Origin: Clostridiales bacterium
Lineage (GTDB): Bacteria > Bacillota > Clostridia > Lachnospirales > WQUN01
DNA: 36,829 bases
Assembly: GCA_031269465.1 (NCBI GenBank)
Contig: JAISZB010000208.1
Coordinates: forward strand, 1 to 36,829
Reading direction: 5' to 3'
The translations under genes and the position numbers were made by a program. The notes beneath the pieces were generated by a model. The model was not told where the DNA came from, searched no databases, and worked only from the letters and a program-made list of their open reading frames with translations. Of the stretch, positions 1-8,637 are shown in pieces. Every line of letters begins with the position of its first letter. The stretch's first letter is position 1.

Positions 1-185
1 CGGTTTTTCGCCTGCTAGGGGGCGCGGTTTTTCGCCTGCAAGCTGGCGCGGTCTTTCGCCTGAAAGCGGGCGCGGTTTTTCGCCTGCAAGCGGGCGCGGT
101 TTTTCGCCTGCTAGCGGGCGCGGTTTTTCGCCTGCAAGCGGGCGCGGTTTTTCGCCTGCAAGCGGGCGCGGTTTTTCGCCTGCAA
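1..185. repeat. 24-bp tandem repeat, about 7.7 units
   Basis: Seven full 24-bp units start at 1, 25, 49, 73, 97, 121 and 145, and a 17-bp partial unit covers 169-185. The array runs off the left edge, so its true length is unknown. The commonest unit starts CGGTTTTTCGCC and ends AAGCGGGCG. Units 1, 2, 3 and 5 carry one to three substitutions each. The unit length is a multiple of three and several frames stay open. On the - strand one frame reads an octapeptide RPLAGEKP. There are no unique spacers, so this is not a CRISPR array. Confidence 0.95.
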
Positions 186-213
186 CACGACCGAATTTAC
201 TGGCTATAAACAT
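1..213 (-). CDS. possible 5' fragment of an octapeptide-repeat protein (partial, runs off the left edge)
   Basis: Reading leftward from an ATG at 213-211, the frame is open to the window edge (71 codons). About ten non-repeat residues (MFIASKFGRV) lead into AGEKP and then repeated RPLAGEKP. In this frame three of the six substitutions between units are synonymous; the rest give P to Q, A to S and K to R. That mildly favours this frame, but two + strand frames and another - strand frame are also open. No Shine-Dalgarno site precedes the ATG. I do not recognise the protein. It could equally be a non-coding minisatellite. Confidence 0.2.
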   Translation of the reverse strand, partial: MFIASKFGRVAGEKPRPLAGEKPRPLAGEKPRPLAGEKPRPLAGEKPRPLSGERPRQLAGEKPRPLAGEKP

Positions 214-284
214 ACAATGCGACAATGCAGGAAGGCACGGCGATTTATAGCGTCTTGAGCGTGCCCTACATCAACAGCGGAAGC

Positions 285-418
285 TATACTGATATGCAAA
301 TGAAAGTTCCTGTTTTGGAGCTTGACTGTACAGCGAGCGCGATTGATATCGGCGTTTCGCACCATGAAAGTGGATATTCAAGCTGCCAAATAGGTACATT
401 TGAGTGCAAATCGGTATA
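285..418 (+). repeat. foldback intergenic repeat, copy 1 (upstream of fliF)
   Basis: It begins TATACTGATATGCA and ends TGCAAATCGGTATA, which are inverted copies of each other with few mismatches. Inside, TTTTGGAGCTTGAC on the left faces TTCAAGCTGCC on the right, an imperfect inner stem. The same arms recur near 8421, 15589, 15782, 23273, 24215, 24476 and 30311. A 64-codon open frame at 225-419 is made largely of this element and is not treated as a gene. The element ends 43 bp before the fliF start. Confidence 0.8.
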
Positions 419-461
419 ATACAAAGCGCAAATCATCTAACGGTAAAAGAGGTGTAAGTCA

Positions 462-2099
462 ATGAGGGAAGGGCTGCTGGGTGCACTGAGAGGAGTTTTG
501 GCCAAATGGAATGCCCTGCAAAGGAATCAGCAAATTCGTCTAGCTGCAATCACGGCTGTCTTTTTTCTCATTCTAGGCATTACGGTATATTTAACTCTCA
601 GAACCAAGATGGAAGTCTTGATAGACAATAGGGACATAACATCGATTTCCAGCATGCAGTCAGCCCTAAACGCCGCAGGGATTAAAAACGCCCGAATTAA
701 CAATGGACGCGGGCTTGCCGTGGATGAAAAAAAAGTCATAGATTCACAGGTTCTTATAGCCGAGCAGGGGCTTCTGGCGGAAAACGGCGTTTCGGGATTT
801 ACTTATCTAGATGCTCTCAACTTTAGCGGAATGGGCACCACGGAAACGATAAAAAAAGAAAATATGAAAAAGGTGAAGGAAACCGAGCTTTCAAACGCTT
901 TGAAACTTTTCGAAGGGATAAGCAAGGCGACCGTAAACCTTACCATACCAGATGAAAATTACTATTTCGTAAAGCCAGAAAATACGGCTCGCGCCAGCGC
1001 AGTGCTGACTGTGGCAAGCCCTCTGGGAAAAGCCCAGTCGCTTACGGTCGCTCGCTTCATCTGCGCGAGCGTTGTAGGACTCCAAATGGATTCCATAGAG
1101 ATTTCGGATCAAAATTATAATGTAGTGTATTCTGGGTTGCAAGAGTCTTCAGGTGGCGTTGGGACGCAGCATGATCAGGAGCTTTTAAGGAAAAACGAGA
1201 TTGAGATGAAGATAAAGGTCTCGCTCGCGCCACTATTCGACTCTGTTGCAGTCATCAACGACAATCTAAAGTTCAATTGGGACAAATCTGTTGAAAGCAG
1301 CTCCATATTGTCTTCTCCTATAGATGGAAGCGATACGGGGCTGGTCATAAGGGAAGAGAGCGAGAAGACTGTTTCAGAAGGCGCGGCTGCAGGAGGAGCT
1401 CCGGGCGTTGCGGCCAATGACCAAGCCTCAAGCTCTTATCAAACCTCGTCAGGGGGAAACTCAAGCACTTCAAGCAAGGCCAGCAATACAGAATATGGAT
1501 ACAACAGGACGGATAGGACCGTAGAGTCCTCAAGCGGCGCGCTTGCGGCAAAAGATTCGACCATTGCGGTGATGGTCTACCGAAACAAGATCTACAATGA
1601 AACCGCCATGCGGGGGAGCAGCCAGCTGGCAGGGCAGACATGGAATGAATTCAAGGAAGGCGCCGCGGAAACGCCTCTAGCCATCGACTTTGAGCCTATA
1701 CGGGATATAATAGCGAAGGGCACCGGCTTGGATGCCGAAGCAATATCTGTATACGGCTATGAGGTTCCGGTGTTTGTGGACGCGCAGGAAAGCCCCAGGA
1801 ATATTTCGCAGATAGTGATGTTTGCGATATTGGCTTTGCTTCTTCTTATGCTTCTTTTCGGCCTTATGAGTAAGATGCCGCCGGTAGAGGTCACGGAAGT
1901 CGAGCCGGAGCTTTCTGTCGAGGAGCTTCTGGAGAGCACGCGCATTGAAGCCAGAAAAGAGGCCGAGGCCCAGAAGCTTAGGGAAATTGACTTCTCCAAG
2001 GACTCTGAGTCAAAGAAGATGATAGAGAAGTTCGTGAATGAACGGCCTGAGGCCGTGGCTCAGCTGCTTCGCAACTGGCTAAACGACAATTGGGAGTGA
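462..2099 (+). CDS. fliF: FliF, flagellar MS-ring protein
   Basis: FliF oligomerises in the cytoplasmic membrane to form the MS ring, the base on which the switch and export gate assemble. The 545-residue product has an N-terminal membrane helix (about residues 27-48), YscJ/FliF ring-building domains (about 50-220), a Ser/Gly/Ala-rich variable linker (about 305-350), a second membrane helix (about 447-467) and a charged cytoplasmic tail ending ...LRNWLNDNWE, the FliG-binding region. This is the usual FliF layout and length. The ATG at 462 is preceded by AGAGGTG at a good distance. It is the first flagellar gene in the window. The flgB, flgC and fliE genes that usually precede it are not here. 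Confidence 0.97.
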   Translation: MREGLLGALRGVLAKWNALQRNQQIRLAAITAVFFLILGITVYLTLRTKMEVLIDNRDITSISSMQSALNAAGIKNARINNGRGLAVDEKKVIDSQVLIAEQGLLAENGVSGFTYLDALNFSGMGTTETIKKENMKKVKETELSNALKLFEGISKATVNLTIPDENYYFVKPENTARASAVLTVASPLGKAQSLTVARFICASVVGLQMDSIEISDQNYNVVYSGLQESSGGVGTQHDQELLRKNEIEMKIKVSLAPLFDSVAVINDNLKFNWDKSVESSSILSSPIDGSDTGLVIREESEKTVSEGAAAGGAPGVAANDQASSSYQTSSGGNSSTSSKASNTEYGYNRTDRTVESSSGALAAKDSTIAVMVYRNKIYNETAMRGSSQLAGQTWNEFKEGAAETPLAIDFEPIRDIIAKGTGLDAEAISVYGYEVPVFVDAQESPRNISQIVMFAILALLLLMLLFGLMSKMPPVEVTEVEPELSVEELLESTRIEARKEAEAQKLREIDFSKDSESKKMIEKFVNERPEAVAQLLRNWLNDNWE

Positions 2100-2105
2100 T
2101 GGCTA

Positions 2106-3113
2106 TTGACTGCCGCTGAGCTGACAGGCCGCGAAAAGGCGGCGATTCTTCTTATAACCTTAGGCCCGGAAAAATCCGCCCTCGTCTTCAAGCATTTGAA
2201 GGAAGACGAGATTGAGGCCTTAACCCTCGAAATCGCGAATATAACAGCAGTCATGCCCGAGACGAAGGAAAGCGTTCTGGAAGAATTCTACCAGGTATGC
2301 CTAGCTCAAGAATACATTACAGAAGGTGGAATAACCTACGCCAAGCAGATTCTAGAGCAGGCGTTGGGAGAATCAAAGGCCTACGAGGTGATCAGCAGGC
2401 TTACGGTTTCCCTGCAAGTAAAGCCGTTTGACTTCATAAGAAAAACGGATACATCTCAAATTTTAAATTTCATCCAGTATGAGCACCCTCAAACCATTGC
2501 GCTCATATTGTCATACTTGAAGCCCAAGAAAGCGGCTGATGTCCTCGCGAATCTTTCTGCGGACAAGCAAACTGACGTAGCTCGCCGCATTGCCATGATG
2601 GATCGCACGTTTCCTGATGTAATAAAGGAAGTCGAGAAAGTCCTGGAGAAAAAGCTATCCAGCATGCTGACCGAGGACTACACTACAGTGGGCGGAGTAG
2701 ATTCAGTGGTTGAGATCTTAAACCAGGTGGACAGGTCTACGGAGAAGCACATTATGGAGTCCTTGGAGGAAGAGGATTTAACCCTTTCAGAGAATATAAA
2801 AAAGAAGATGTTCCTATTTGAAGACATACTTAATCTGGACAACCGCTCCGTGCAGTCGCTTTTGCGCCAAGACATCGACAACCGCGAGCTGGCCTTGGCG
2901 CTTAAGGGGTCAAGCTCCGAGCTTCGGGAGCTTATATTCGCGAACCTTTCCAAGAGGCTTGCCGCAATGATAAAGGAAGACATGGACTATATGGGTCCGG
3001 TGGGAAGGCTGGATGTGGAGGAAGCGCAGCAGAAGATAGTAAATGTCGTGCGCAGGCTTCAAGAATCCGGAGAAATCATAGTTGCCAGAGGCGGAGGCGA
3101 TGTGATTGCCTAA
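2106..3113 (+). CDS. fliG: FliG, flagellar motor switch protein
   Basis: FliG is the rotor protein that couples the stator to the switch complex and binds the FliF tail. The 335-residue product has FliG_N, the middle domain with the EHPQ motif (residues 126-129) and the C-terminal torque domain ending in GEIIVARGGGD. The start is TTG at 2106, six bases after the fliF stop, with GGGAG upstream; no in-frame ATG is nearby. Near the C-terminus the usual GPVRL(K/R)DVEEAQQ reads GPVGRLDVEEAQQ (residues 297-308), so the Arg after GPV is replaced by Gly. The torque helix region also looks one residue longer than usual (LRQDIDNREL against LREVDNKDL). Identity is certain; the effect of these changes is unknown. 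Confidence 0.97.
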   Translation: MTAAELTGREKAAILLITLGPEKSALVFKHLKEDEIEALTLEIANITAVMPETKESVLEEFYQVCLAQEYITEGGITYAKQILEQALGESKAYEVISRLTVSLQVKPFDFIRKTDTSQILNFIQYEHPQTIALILSYLKPKKAADVLANLSADKQTDVARRIAMMDRTFPDVIKEVEKVLEKKLSSMLTEDYTTVGGVDSVVEILNQVDRSTEKHIMESLEEEDLTLSENIKKKMFLFEDILNLDNRSVQSLLRQDIDNRELALALKGSSSELRELIFANLSKRLAAMIKEDMDYMGPVGRLDVEEAQQKIVNVVRRLQESGEIIVARGGGDVIA

Positions 3114-3855
3114 TGTCATAAAAGCTGGCAGGGTCATTTTCTCAGGGGAAGCTCCGGTTTTCGCTCCAACTGAAATCTCTGTTCCAGAGGCTCAAAAGAA
3201 TGGGAATTCGGCGCGCGGCGGCCATGGGAATGAGACAATGGAGAGGATTCGCGAAAGAAGCCTGGAAGAGGTTCAAGATGAAGCGGAAATGACGCTTCTG
3301 GCGGCCAAGAATGAAGCTCAGATTTTATTGGACAAAACTAAGGTGGAGGCGGAAGAGCTTAAGAGGCTGGCCGCTGAAGATGGCAGGAAGCAAGGATATG
3401 AGGCGGGATGGAGCGAAGGCGCGGAAAAGGCCGAATCTTTGAAGGAGGAGGCTCAGAGGATTCTAGTTGAGGCTAAGGCGCAGAGCAAATGGATTCTGCA
3501 GGGTTTGGAAGGGCAGGTTGTGGAATTCATCATTAAAATAGCTGAAAAGCTGATTGGAGGCGCATCCAGGCTAAACCCTGAGGTCATAGCGCATCTTATG
3601 AGGCAAGGGCTCGAAGAGGCGCCACGCAAGGGAGGCATTGCCATACGGGTAAATCCGGACGACTATGCAGCTGCGTCGGAGGCGCTTTCTGAAATCCCCG
3701 GGGCAAGCGGAGCGACACTTGTCAAGGATCAAACAATTGAAAACAAGGGATGCATAATCGACACGCCGATTGGAAGCATAGACTGCAGCCTGGACAAGCA
3801 GTTTCAGGCTTTGAAGGAGGATATAATGCTGCTTTATGAAATGAGGTCTGAATAA
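3106..3855 (+). CDS. fliH: FliH, flagellar export ATPase regulator (stator-like)
   Basis: FliH binds and restrains the export ATPase FliI and links it to the switch. The 249-residue product has a charged, Ala/Glu-rich central coiled coil with Gly-spaced positions (GYEAGWSEG, about residues 98-106), typical of FliH. It ends in the FliH/HrpE-like globular domain (IIKIAEKLIGG onward), related to the ATP synthase delta subunit. The start is TTG at 3106, inside the end of fliG, with GGAGG at 3093-3097 giving a spacing of 8. It overlaps fliG by 8 bp and fliI by 1 bp, which implies translational coupling of the export-ATPase module. Confidence 0.93.
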   Translation: MPNVIKAGRVIFSGEAPVFAPTEISVPEAQKNGNSARGGHGNETMERIRERSLEEVQDEAEMTLLAAKNEAQILLDKTKVEAEELKRLAAEDGRKQGYEAGWSEGAEKAESLKEEAQRILVEAKAQSKWILQGLEGQVVEFIIKIAEKLIGGASRLNPEVIAHLMRQGLEEAPRKGGIAIRVNPDDYAAASEALSEIPGASGATLVKDQTIENKGCIIDTPIGSIDCSLDKQFQALKEDIMLLYEMRSE

Positions 3856-5192
3856 TGCCTGAGAAGCGGCAAATAGAGGATTTCGCTCCATTTGACTTGT
3901 CAAAGTATGAAGCCGTGCTTGATAGGAAGTATGTAAAAAAGCTGGGCGTGGTGTCTCAAGCCGTGGGGCTTGCCATAGAGTCGGCTGGTCCGGACGTTGC
4001 GGTGGGAAGCGCATGCAGAATCATCTCCGCCGATGGCGAGAGGACGGTTTTAGCCGAGGTCGTGGGATTCAAGGGAAAAAGCATCCTTTTGATGCCTCTG
4101 GGCGACATGAGCGGCATTGGCCCGGGAAGCGCCGTCGAGGCCGGAGGCAAGCCCATGACAGTCAAGGTATCAAGAGAGCTGCTGGGAAGGGTGCTAGACG
4201 GGCTCGGCAAACCCATGGACGGCATGGCCGAGCTTTCGGAAGGCTTTGATCAGAGCATAGCCAATCCTCCTCCTAATCCGATGTTAAGGAATAGGATAAA
4301 AAGCCCGCTTGTTTTGGGAATCAAGGCGATTGACGGACTTCTCACCATCGGTAAAGGCCAGAGAGCTGGAATATTTGCGGGGAGCGGCGTTGGAAAGAGC
4401 ACTTTAATGGGCATGATCGCCAGAAATACAAGGGCGGATGTAAATGTCATAGCGCTAATCGGCGAGCGTGGGAGAGAAGTTCGGGAGTTCATAGAAAAAG
4501 ATCTGGGCGAGGAAGGACTCATGCGCTCGGTATTGGTAGTAGCGACCTCTGACAAGCCGGCGTTGGTCAGGCTTAAGGCGGCTGAAACTGCTACTGCGAT
4601 CGCTGAGTTTTTCAGGGACAAGGGAGAGGATGTTCTTTTGCTGATGGATTCCCTGACCCGATACGCCATGGCGCAGCGCGAAGTCGGCCTTGCCGCTGGC
4701 GAGCCGCCGGTTTCGCGCGGCTATACGCCATCAGTGTTCGCCGCCATGCCGAAGCTTCTCGAACGTGCGGGTAATTCAGACAAAGGCTCTATCACAGGAC
4801 TCTATACTGTCCTGGTGGATGGAGACGATATGACTGAGCCTGTAACTGACACTTCCAGGGGAATACTGGACGGGCATATAGTGCTGAGCAGGAAAATGGC
4901 CAATAGGAACCATTATCCGGCAATAGATGTCTTAGCCAGCATTTCCCGCGTCATGACGGACATAATAAGTAAAGAGCATAAAGATTTGGCGAACCGCATT
5001 AAAAAGGCGATGGCGGTTTATGCTGACGCCGAGGATATCATTTCTATCGGAGCTTATGCCAAAGGCAGCAACGCGGAAATAGACGACGCTATAGAAAAAC
5101 GGAAAAAGATTGATGAATTCCTGATTCAGGAGATATCTGAGAACTATTCTTTCGAGGATACCTTGAGGATTATGGAAGGCATTATATCCTGA
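3855..5192 (+). CDS. fliI: FliI, flagellum-specific export ATPase
   Basis: FliI is the F1-beta-like ATPase that energises type III export of flagellar proteins at the cytoplasmic face of the basal body. In the 445-residue product the Walker A motif GSGVGKST lies at residues 176-183, the Walker B region LLLMDSLTRYA at about 257-267, and the family signature PPVSRGYTPSVFA follows. The C-terminal domain (IISIGAYAKGSN) is intact. The start ATG shares its first base with the fliH stop codon. Length and motifs are normal, and fliJ follows as in other fla operons. Confidence 0.98.
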   Translation: MPEKRQIEDFAPFDLSKYEAVLDRKYVKKLGVVSQAVGLAIESAGPDVAVGSACRIISADGERTVLAEVVGFKGKSILLMPLGDMSGIGPGSAVEAGGKPMTVKVSRELLGRVLDGLGKPMDGMAELSEGFDQSIANPPPNPMLRNRIKSPLVLGIKAIDGLLTIGKGQRAGIFAGSGVGKSTLMGMIARNTRADVNVIALIGERGREVREFIEKDLGEEGLMRSVLVVATSDKPALVRLKAAETATAIAEFFRDKGEDVLLLMDSLTRYAMAQREVGLAAGEPPVSRGYTPSVFAAMPKLLERAGNSDKGSITGLYTVLVDGDDMTEPVTDTSRGILDGHIVLSRKMANRNHYPAIDVLASISRVMTDIISKEHKDLANRIKKAMAVYADAEDIISIGAYAKGSNAEIDDAIEKRKKIDEFLIQEISENYSFEDTLRIMEGIIS

Positions 5193-5226
5193 AAATAAGT
5201 TATGTTCACGCGAGGTGGTGCAGCGC

Positions 5227-5685
5227 ATGGCGAAATTTAACTTTCGCTTGCAAGGATACCTGAATGTGAAAGAAAAGCTGGAAGGCCAGCGCAAGATGGA
5301 ATACGGGCAAATGCTCCAGGCGCTGGAGAAGGAGAAAGCAAATCTGTTCATGCTTGAAAGCGAAAAGGCTCAGTGCCTGGGGCTTTTCAAACTAACAATA
5401 AGCTCAGGCAAGAAAGGCCTTGATCCTGAAGAGATGAAGCGCTACAACAGCTATTTAAGCCGCATCGCAGCCATGATAAACCGCCAGTCAGCGAAGGTTG
5501 CTGAGGCGGAATCCTCTGCTGAGAAGAAGCGCTTGGAGCTTCTGGAGGCGATGAAAGAACGGAAGATGCTTGATACCTTAAAAGACAAGGCTCGAGCAGT
5601 CTACAACAGGCAGGAGCTTCTTGATGAGCAGAAGGCCGCGGATGAAATAGTGAGCAGCAGGTTCAAGAAGAACGCCCGGTTGTGA
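5227..5685 (+). CDS. fliJ: FliJ, flagellar export chaperone
   Basis: FliJ is the coiled-coil stalk of the export ATPase (like ATP synthase gamma) and escorts export chaperones. The 152-residue product is almost entirely charged helix (FRLQGYLNVKEKLEGQ..., then long E/K-rich heptads), as expected. I chose ATG at 5227 because GAGGTGG lies 8 bases upstream. The in-frame GTG at 5215, four codons earlier, sits inside that site. FliJ sequences diverge strongly, so the call rests on coiled-coil character, length and position directly after fliI. Confidence 0.9.
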   Translation: MAKFNFRLQGYLNVKEKLEGQRKMEYGQMLQALEKEKANLFMLESEKAQCLGLFKLTISSGKKGLDPEEMKRYNSYLSRIAAMINRQSAKVAEAESSAEKKRLELLEAMKERKMLDTLKDKARAVYNRQELLDEQKAADEIVSSRFKKNARL

Positions 5686-5725
5686 AACTCATGTCCACAA
5701 TCTTTTTCATAGGGAGGGTTTTCAG

Positions 5726-6463
5726 GTGGCTAGCAAAGACTCGCCAGGCCAAACTTTAGATGACGCGGCGAATCTAAAAAAAGGGGGAAGGGAAAAGAAG
5801 AAAAAAAGCATCGCCCCAATGCTGGTTCTTTTAGGAGTACTTGCCGCTATAGCTGCATTTTTCTCATTAAACCTCTTCGGAGCAAGAGATAATTACTTGT
5901 ACCCTTTATTAAGGAAAATTCCAATAGCGGGAAATCTCATGCCTGATGCTGAAATGGAGCTTACATTGGAGGAAAGCAAGGCGAAAATCCAAAGCCTTCA
6001 GACTCAGCTGGAAAAAGCTGAAACCGGTTTGGCAGAAGCTGAAAAGCTAAATTCAATCTATGCCGAAGAGATTAAAGGCCTTAAAGCATTGGAGGGGCAG
6101 ATGTCAGCCTTTAAAGAAGAAAAGGCCCTTTTCGATGCGGCTGCCGCTCTTCAGAATCCTGAAGCCTTTGCGGCGTACTATAAATCTATGAATCCGGATC
6201 TTGCGGAGCAGCTTTATCCTGAAGCGGCAGCTGCCACTTCAGCCGTTGCGGAGGCTAGGAAGCTTGCCTCTACAATCGAAAAAATGGATGAAGCAAGCGC
6301 TGCGGCAGCTTTAGAGCAGCTTATGGCTACGGATATGGACTTGGTAGTGCTTCTTCTTAAGAATATCAACGCAAAGCGAACAGGAGAGCTGTTGGAGCAG
6401 ATGCAGCCAAAAAACGCCGCGTCTGCAATAAAAATGATGGCCCCTCGGCTTCAAGGGTTTTAG
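5726..6463 (+). CDS. ylxF: YlxF/MotE-like membrane coiled-coil protein
   Basis: This gene sits between fliJ and fliK, the position of ylxF in Bacillus. The 245-residue product has a basic N-terminus, one membrane helix (about residues 31-49), a coiled coil (about 75-125) and a C-terminal helical domain with the pattern 'LEQL..TDMDLVVLLLKNINAKRTGELLEQM.PK.AA', which resembles the MgtE intracellular N domain found in MotE proteins. MotE-type proteins have been linked to stator or flagellar assembly; the exact role here is not established. The start is GTG at 5726, with GGGAGG at 5712-5717. Confidence 0.8.
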   Translation: MASKDSPGQTLDDAANLKKGGREKKKKSIAPMLVLLGVLAAIAAFFSLNLFGARDNYLYPLLRKIPIAGNLMPDAEMELTLEESKAKIQSLQTQLEKAETGLAEAEKLNSIYAEEIKGLKALEGQMSAFKEEKALFDAAAALQNPEAFAAYYKSMNPDLAEQLYPEAAAATSAVAEARKLASTIEKMDEASAAAALEQLMATDMDLVVLLLKNINAKRTGELLEQMQPKNAASAIKMMAPRLQGF

Positions 6464-6559
6464 CGTTAAGGGCTTAAAGGATTTTAGAGAAAAAGATAAG
6501 TTCTTTTGTAAAAGAGCCTGTAAAAGGGCTTGGCATTAAATCTTCCTTTGGAGGCGGAT

Positions 6560-7876
6560 ATGGAGCTTCAAATGATTAAAGGCGCCGGCGTTGCGAGCAA
6601 TCATCCGCAATCGAAAAATATTGGAAATTCTAAGCTAAAAGGCGGAGGATTTGATTTTTTTCTGGATGCCGCGAGCAAAAGCCAGGCAAGATCCGCCCAG
6701 GCTAAGCCGAAGAGCGCCGTCTCGGGAGAAATCAACCGGCGGGGCGCAAGGGCTTCCGGCTTGGAGAAAAGGCGCGAGAGGCTGAAAAAGCCGGATGAAG
6801 GTAAGAGAGATTTAAGAGAAGATGCTTCCTGGGAAGACAGAGCTAAAGACATCCGAGATGAAATGATCGAGCCGGGAAAAAAAGAAGGATGCGAAGCTTC
6901 ATATAGTGAGGATTGCCTAGATTTAGAAGAATTTAGGGGCCATATAATGGACTGCCTTGAAGAAGAGCTTGAAATCAGCCTGGAACAGTCGGCTCAAGCG
7001 ATCCTTCTTTCCGGCGCGAAGCCGGAAGGCCTAAGTGGCGAAGCCGCAGTGGAAGAATGCCTGGAGAACGTGGAGAAGCTTTTTTTTTCCTCTGAAAGCC
7101 AAGCGGCATCAACCGCGTCAGAGGAAAAAGAAAGGGTTGCCTTTGAAGAAGGATGGCTCGTACAACCGGAAGGATCAGGCCCCGCTGTTGAAAGAACCTC
7201 GATCAGCGCCGAGAAGCTTGCGGCTTCGGCATCTAAAATCGCGGATGAAGAGAGGCGCTTGCCGGATCATGCAGACATCAGTTCCTGTGAATCTTTTAAA
7301 AGCGCGCCTTTAGAGAAGCCGCTGGATGCCGGCGCGCTCGAATCCCAAGGCGGGTCGCCCCCGGAAAGCGAATTCGAAGACTTGGAGGAGGCGGATGACA
7401 GGAAGGGGCCGGAGCAGGCATTTGCCGTATTGGAAGAAACTCTCGGCAATGAGGCTTTGGAAGAGGCAGAAATTGAGGCGACAGCGCAGGAGAGCGCGCT
7501 GCGGCAGATGATCGGCCAGATAAAAGCTTCGTCGGCAGCTGGATTGACTCGTCTTAGGATAACGCTCAAGCCTGAATCCCTGGGTGAGGTAACGCTTAAG
7601 GTAACGTCTGAAAATGGAGTGATAGCCGCCAGATTCACAGCCTCTGATGCGCGCGCCAAAGAAATCATTGAAAGCGGCTTGGGTCTTTTAAGAGACGCAT
7701 TGCGCGAACAGGGCTTAAATCTATCCCAACTTTCCGTTAATGTAAGCGGTGCCATGGATGAAGGCGCGAAAGATCCGGAAGATAGGGGGAGGCAGCCCAA
7801 GCGCAGGCAGGAAAAGCGCGGCGAAGGACGCAACTCATTTGAGGCCGCAATTAACCTGATGAACCTGAAAGCATAA
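6560..7876 (+). CDS. fliK: FliK, flagellar hook-length control protein
   Basis: FliK measures hook length and switches export specificity through FlhB. The 438-residue product has a long, poorly conserved, Glu/Ala/Ser-rich N-terminal part (about residues 1-315) and the conserved Flg_hook domain at about 330-400 (LTRLRITLKPESLGEVTLKV...). I chose ATG at 6560 because GGAGG at 6550-6554 lies five bases before it. The TTG at 6530, 30 bases upstream, has no good ribosome site. The acidic N-terminal region is the ruler part of the protein and varies freely between species. Confidence 0.92.
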   Translation: MELQMIKGAGVASNHPQSKNIGNSKLKGGGFDFFLDAASKSQARSAQAKPKSAVSGEINRRGARASGLEKRRERLKKPDEGKRDLREDASWEDRAKDIRDEMIEPGKKEGCEASYSEDCLDLEEFRGHIMDCLEEELEISLEQSAQAILLSGAKPEGLSGEAAVEECLENVEKLFFSSESQAASTASEEKERVAFEEGWLVQPEGSGPAVERTSISAEKLAASASKIADEERRLPDHADISSCESFKSAPLEKPLDAGALESQGGSPPESEFEDLEEADDRKGPEQAFAVLEETLGNEALEEAEIEATAQESALRQMIGQIKASSAAGLTRLRITLKPESLGEVTLKVTSENGVIAARFTASDARAKEIIESGLGLLRDALREQGLNLSQLSVNVSGAMDEGAKDPEDRGRQPKRRQEKRGEGRNSFEAAINLMNLKA

Positions 7877-7898
7877 GAAAAACCATGGAGGAAAACTG

Positions 7899-8324
7899 AT
7901 GTCTGAAAATCTATGGACGGACTCAGTCCGCCCTGAAGCGGCGCAGATCCTAAAATTCGGGGAATCCAAGCAAAACGATCTGGACAAGGACGCCTTCTTG
8001 AGGCTTCTGCTTACTCAGCTTAAATATCAAGACCCTCTTAATCCTGTAGAGGACAAGGAGTTCATCGCTCAGATGGCTCAGTTTACATCCCTCGAGCAGA
8101 TGAGAAACATGTCTTTGTCCATGGAAAGAGCTTTTGGCTGTGGACTTATAGGAAAAGTCGCATCGGCGACCTGCGCGGACTCTTCCGGAATGAAGAGGGA
8201 TGTAAAGGGAGAGGTAGATGCAGTGGTCATCAGAAACGGCGAGGCGTACTTGAAGATTGGAGAATACGAGGCTCCTATAAGCTCTGCGAAGGAGTTCATG
8301 AATTCATGTCATAATAGCGAATAA
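7899..8324 (+). CDS. flgD: FlgD, hook cap / hook assembly protein
   Basis: FlgD forms the temporary cap that lets hook subunits assemble outside the cell. The 141-residue product contains the FlgD N-terminal signature KDAFLRLLLTQLKYQDPLNP (residues 26-45) and a short C-terminal region (GLIGKVASATC...). It lacks the FlgD Ig/Tudor C-terminal domains of Gram-negative proteins; the short form is normal in Firmicutes. GGAGG stands upstream of ATG 7899. A 313-bp gap with a foldback repeat separates it from flgE. Confidence 0.94.
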   Translation: MSENLWTDSVRPEAAQILKFGESKQNDLDKDAFLRLLLTQLKYQDPLNPVEDKEFIAQMAQFTSLEQMRNMSLSMERAFGCGLIGKVASATCADSSGMKRDVKGEVDAVVIRNGEAYLKIGEYEAPISSAKEFMNSCHNSE

Positions 8325-8420
8325 AATATAGGATAATTCTATTCAATATATGGCAATTAATTACAAAGGCTTGAAGTAAAATAATATAAGCCCTTTGCGC
8401 TGGCTCTCTTTCTTTATAAA

Positions 8421-8546
8421 TATACTGATTTTCATAGAAAACTGCTTTTTTGGAGCTTGATTATACTGCGAGCGCGAAATGCCGACATCAATCGCTCTTG
8501 TACAACCAGACCTCAAAGTCGGAACTTGTGGGTGCAAATCAGTATG
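8421..8546 (+). repeat. foldback intergenic repeat, copy 2 (flgD-flgE gap)
   Basis: It opens with TATACTGATTTTCATA and closes with TGCAAATCAGTATG, matching the outer arms of copy 1. The left inner arm is of the GGAGCTTGATTAT type. The right inner arm (CCAGACCTCAAA) looks more like the GAGGTTGG type, so this copy may be a hybrid. The rest of the 8325-8637 gap is AT-rich. A weak inverted repeat at 8365-8396 (AAAGGCTT...AAGCCCTTT) is the only other structure seen. Confidence 0.8.
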
Positions 8547-8637
8547 CTTGAAAGCGCCAAAATGAGAAAGAATAATAATTGAGCTTCGCGCTTGAAGCGC
8601 TCTTGAATTAAAACGCAAGGCAAAGGGGGTTTTTACT

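Noticed and set aside
1..185. CRISPR array
   Set aside because: Units are contiguous and near-identical with no spacers.
225..419. 64-codon open frame upstream of fliF
   Set aside because: Two thirds of it is foldback repeat copy 1, including its stop, and it has no ribosome site.
7267..7833. Long - strand open frame inside fliK
   Set aside because: Shadow of the Glu/Ala-rich fliK coding frame; no family match or start site.
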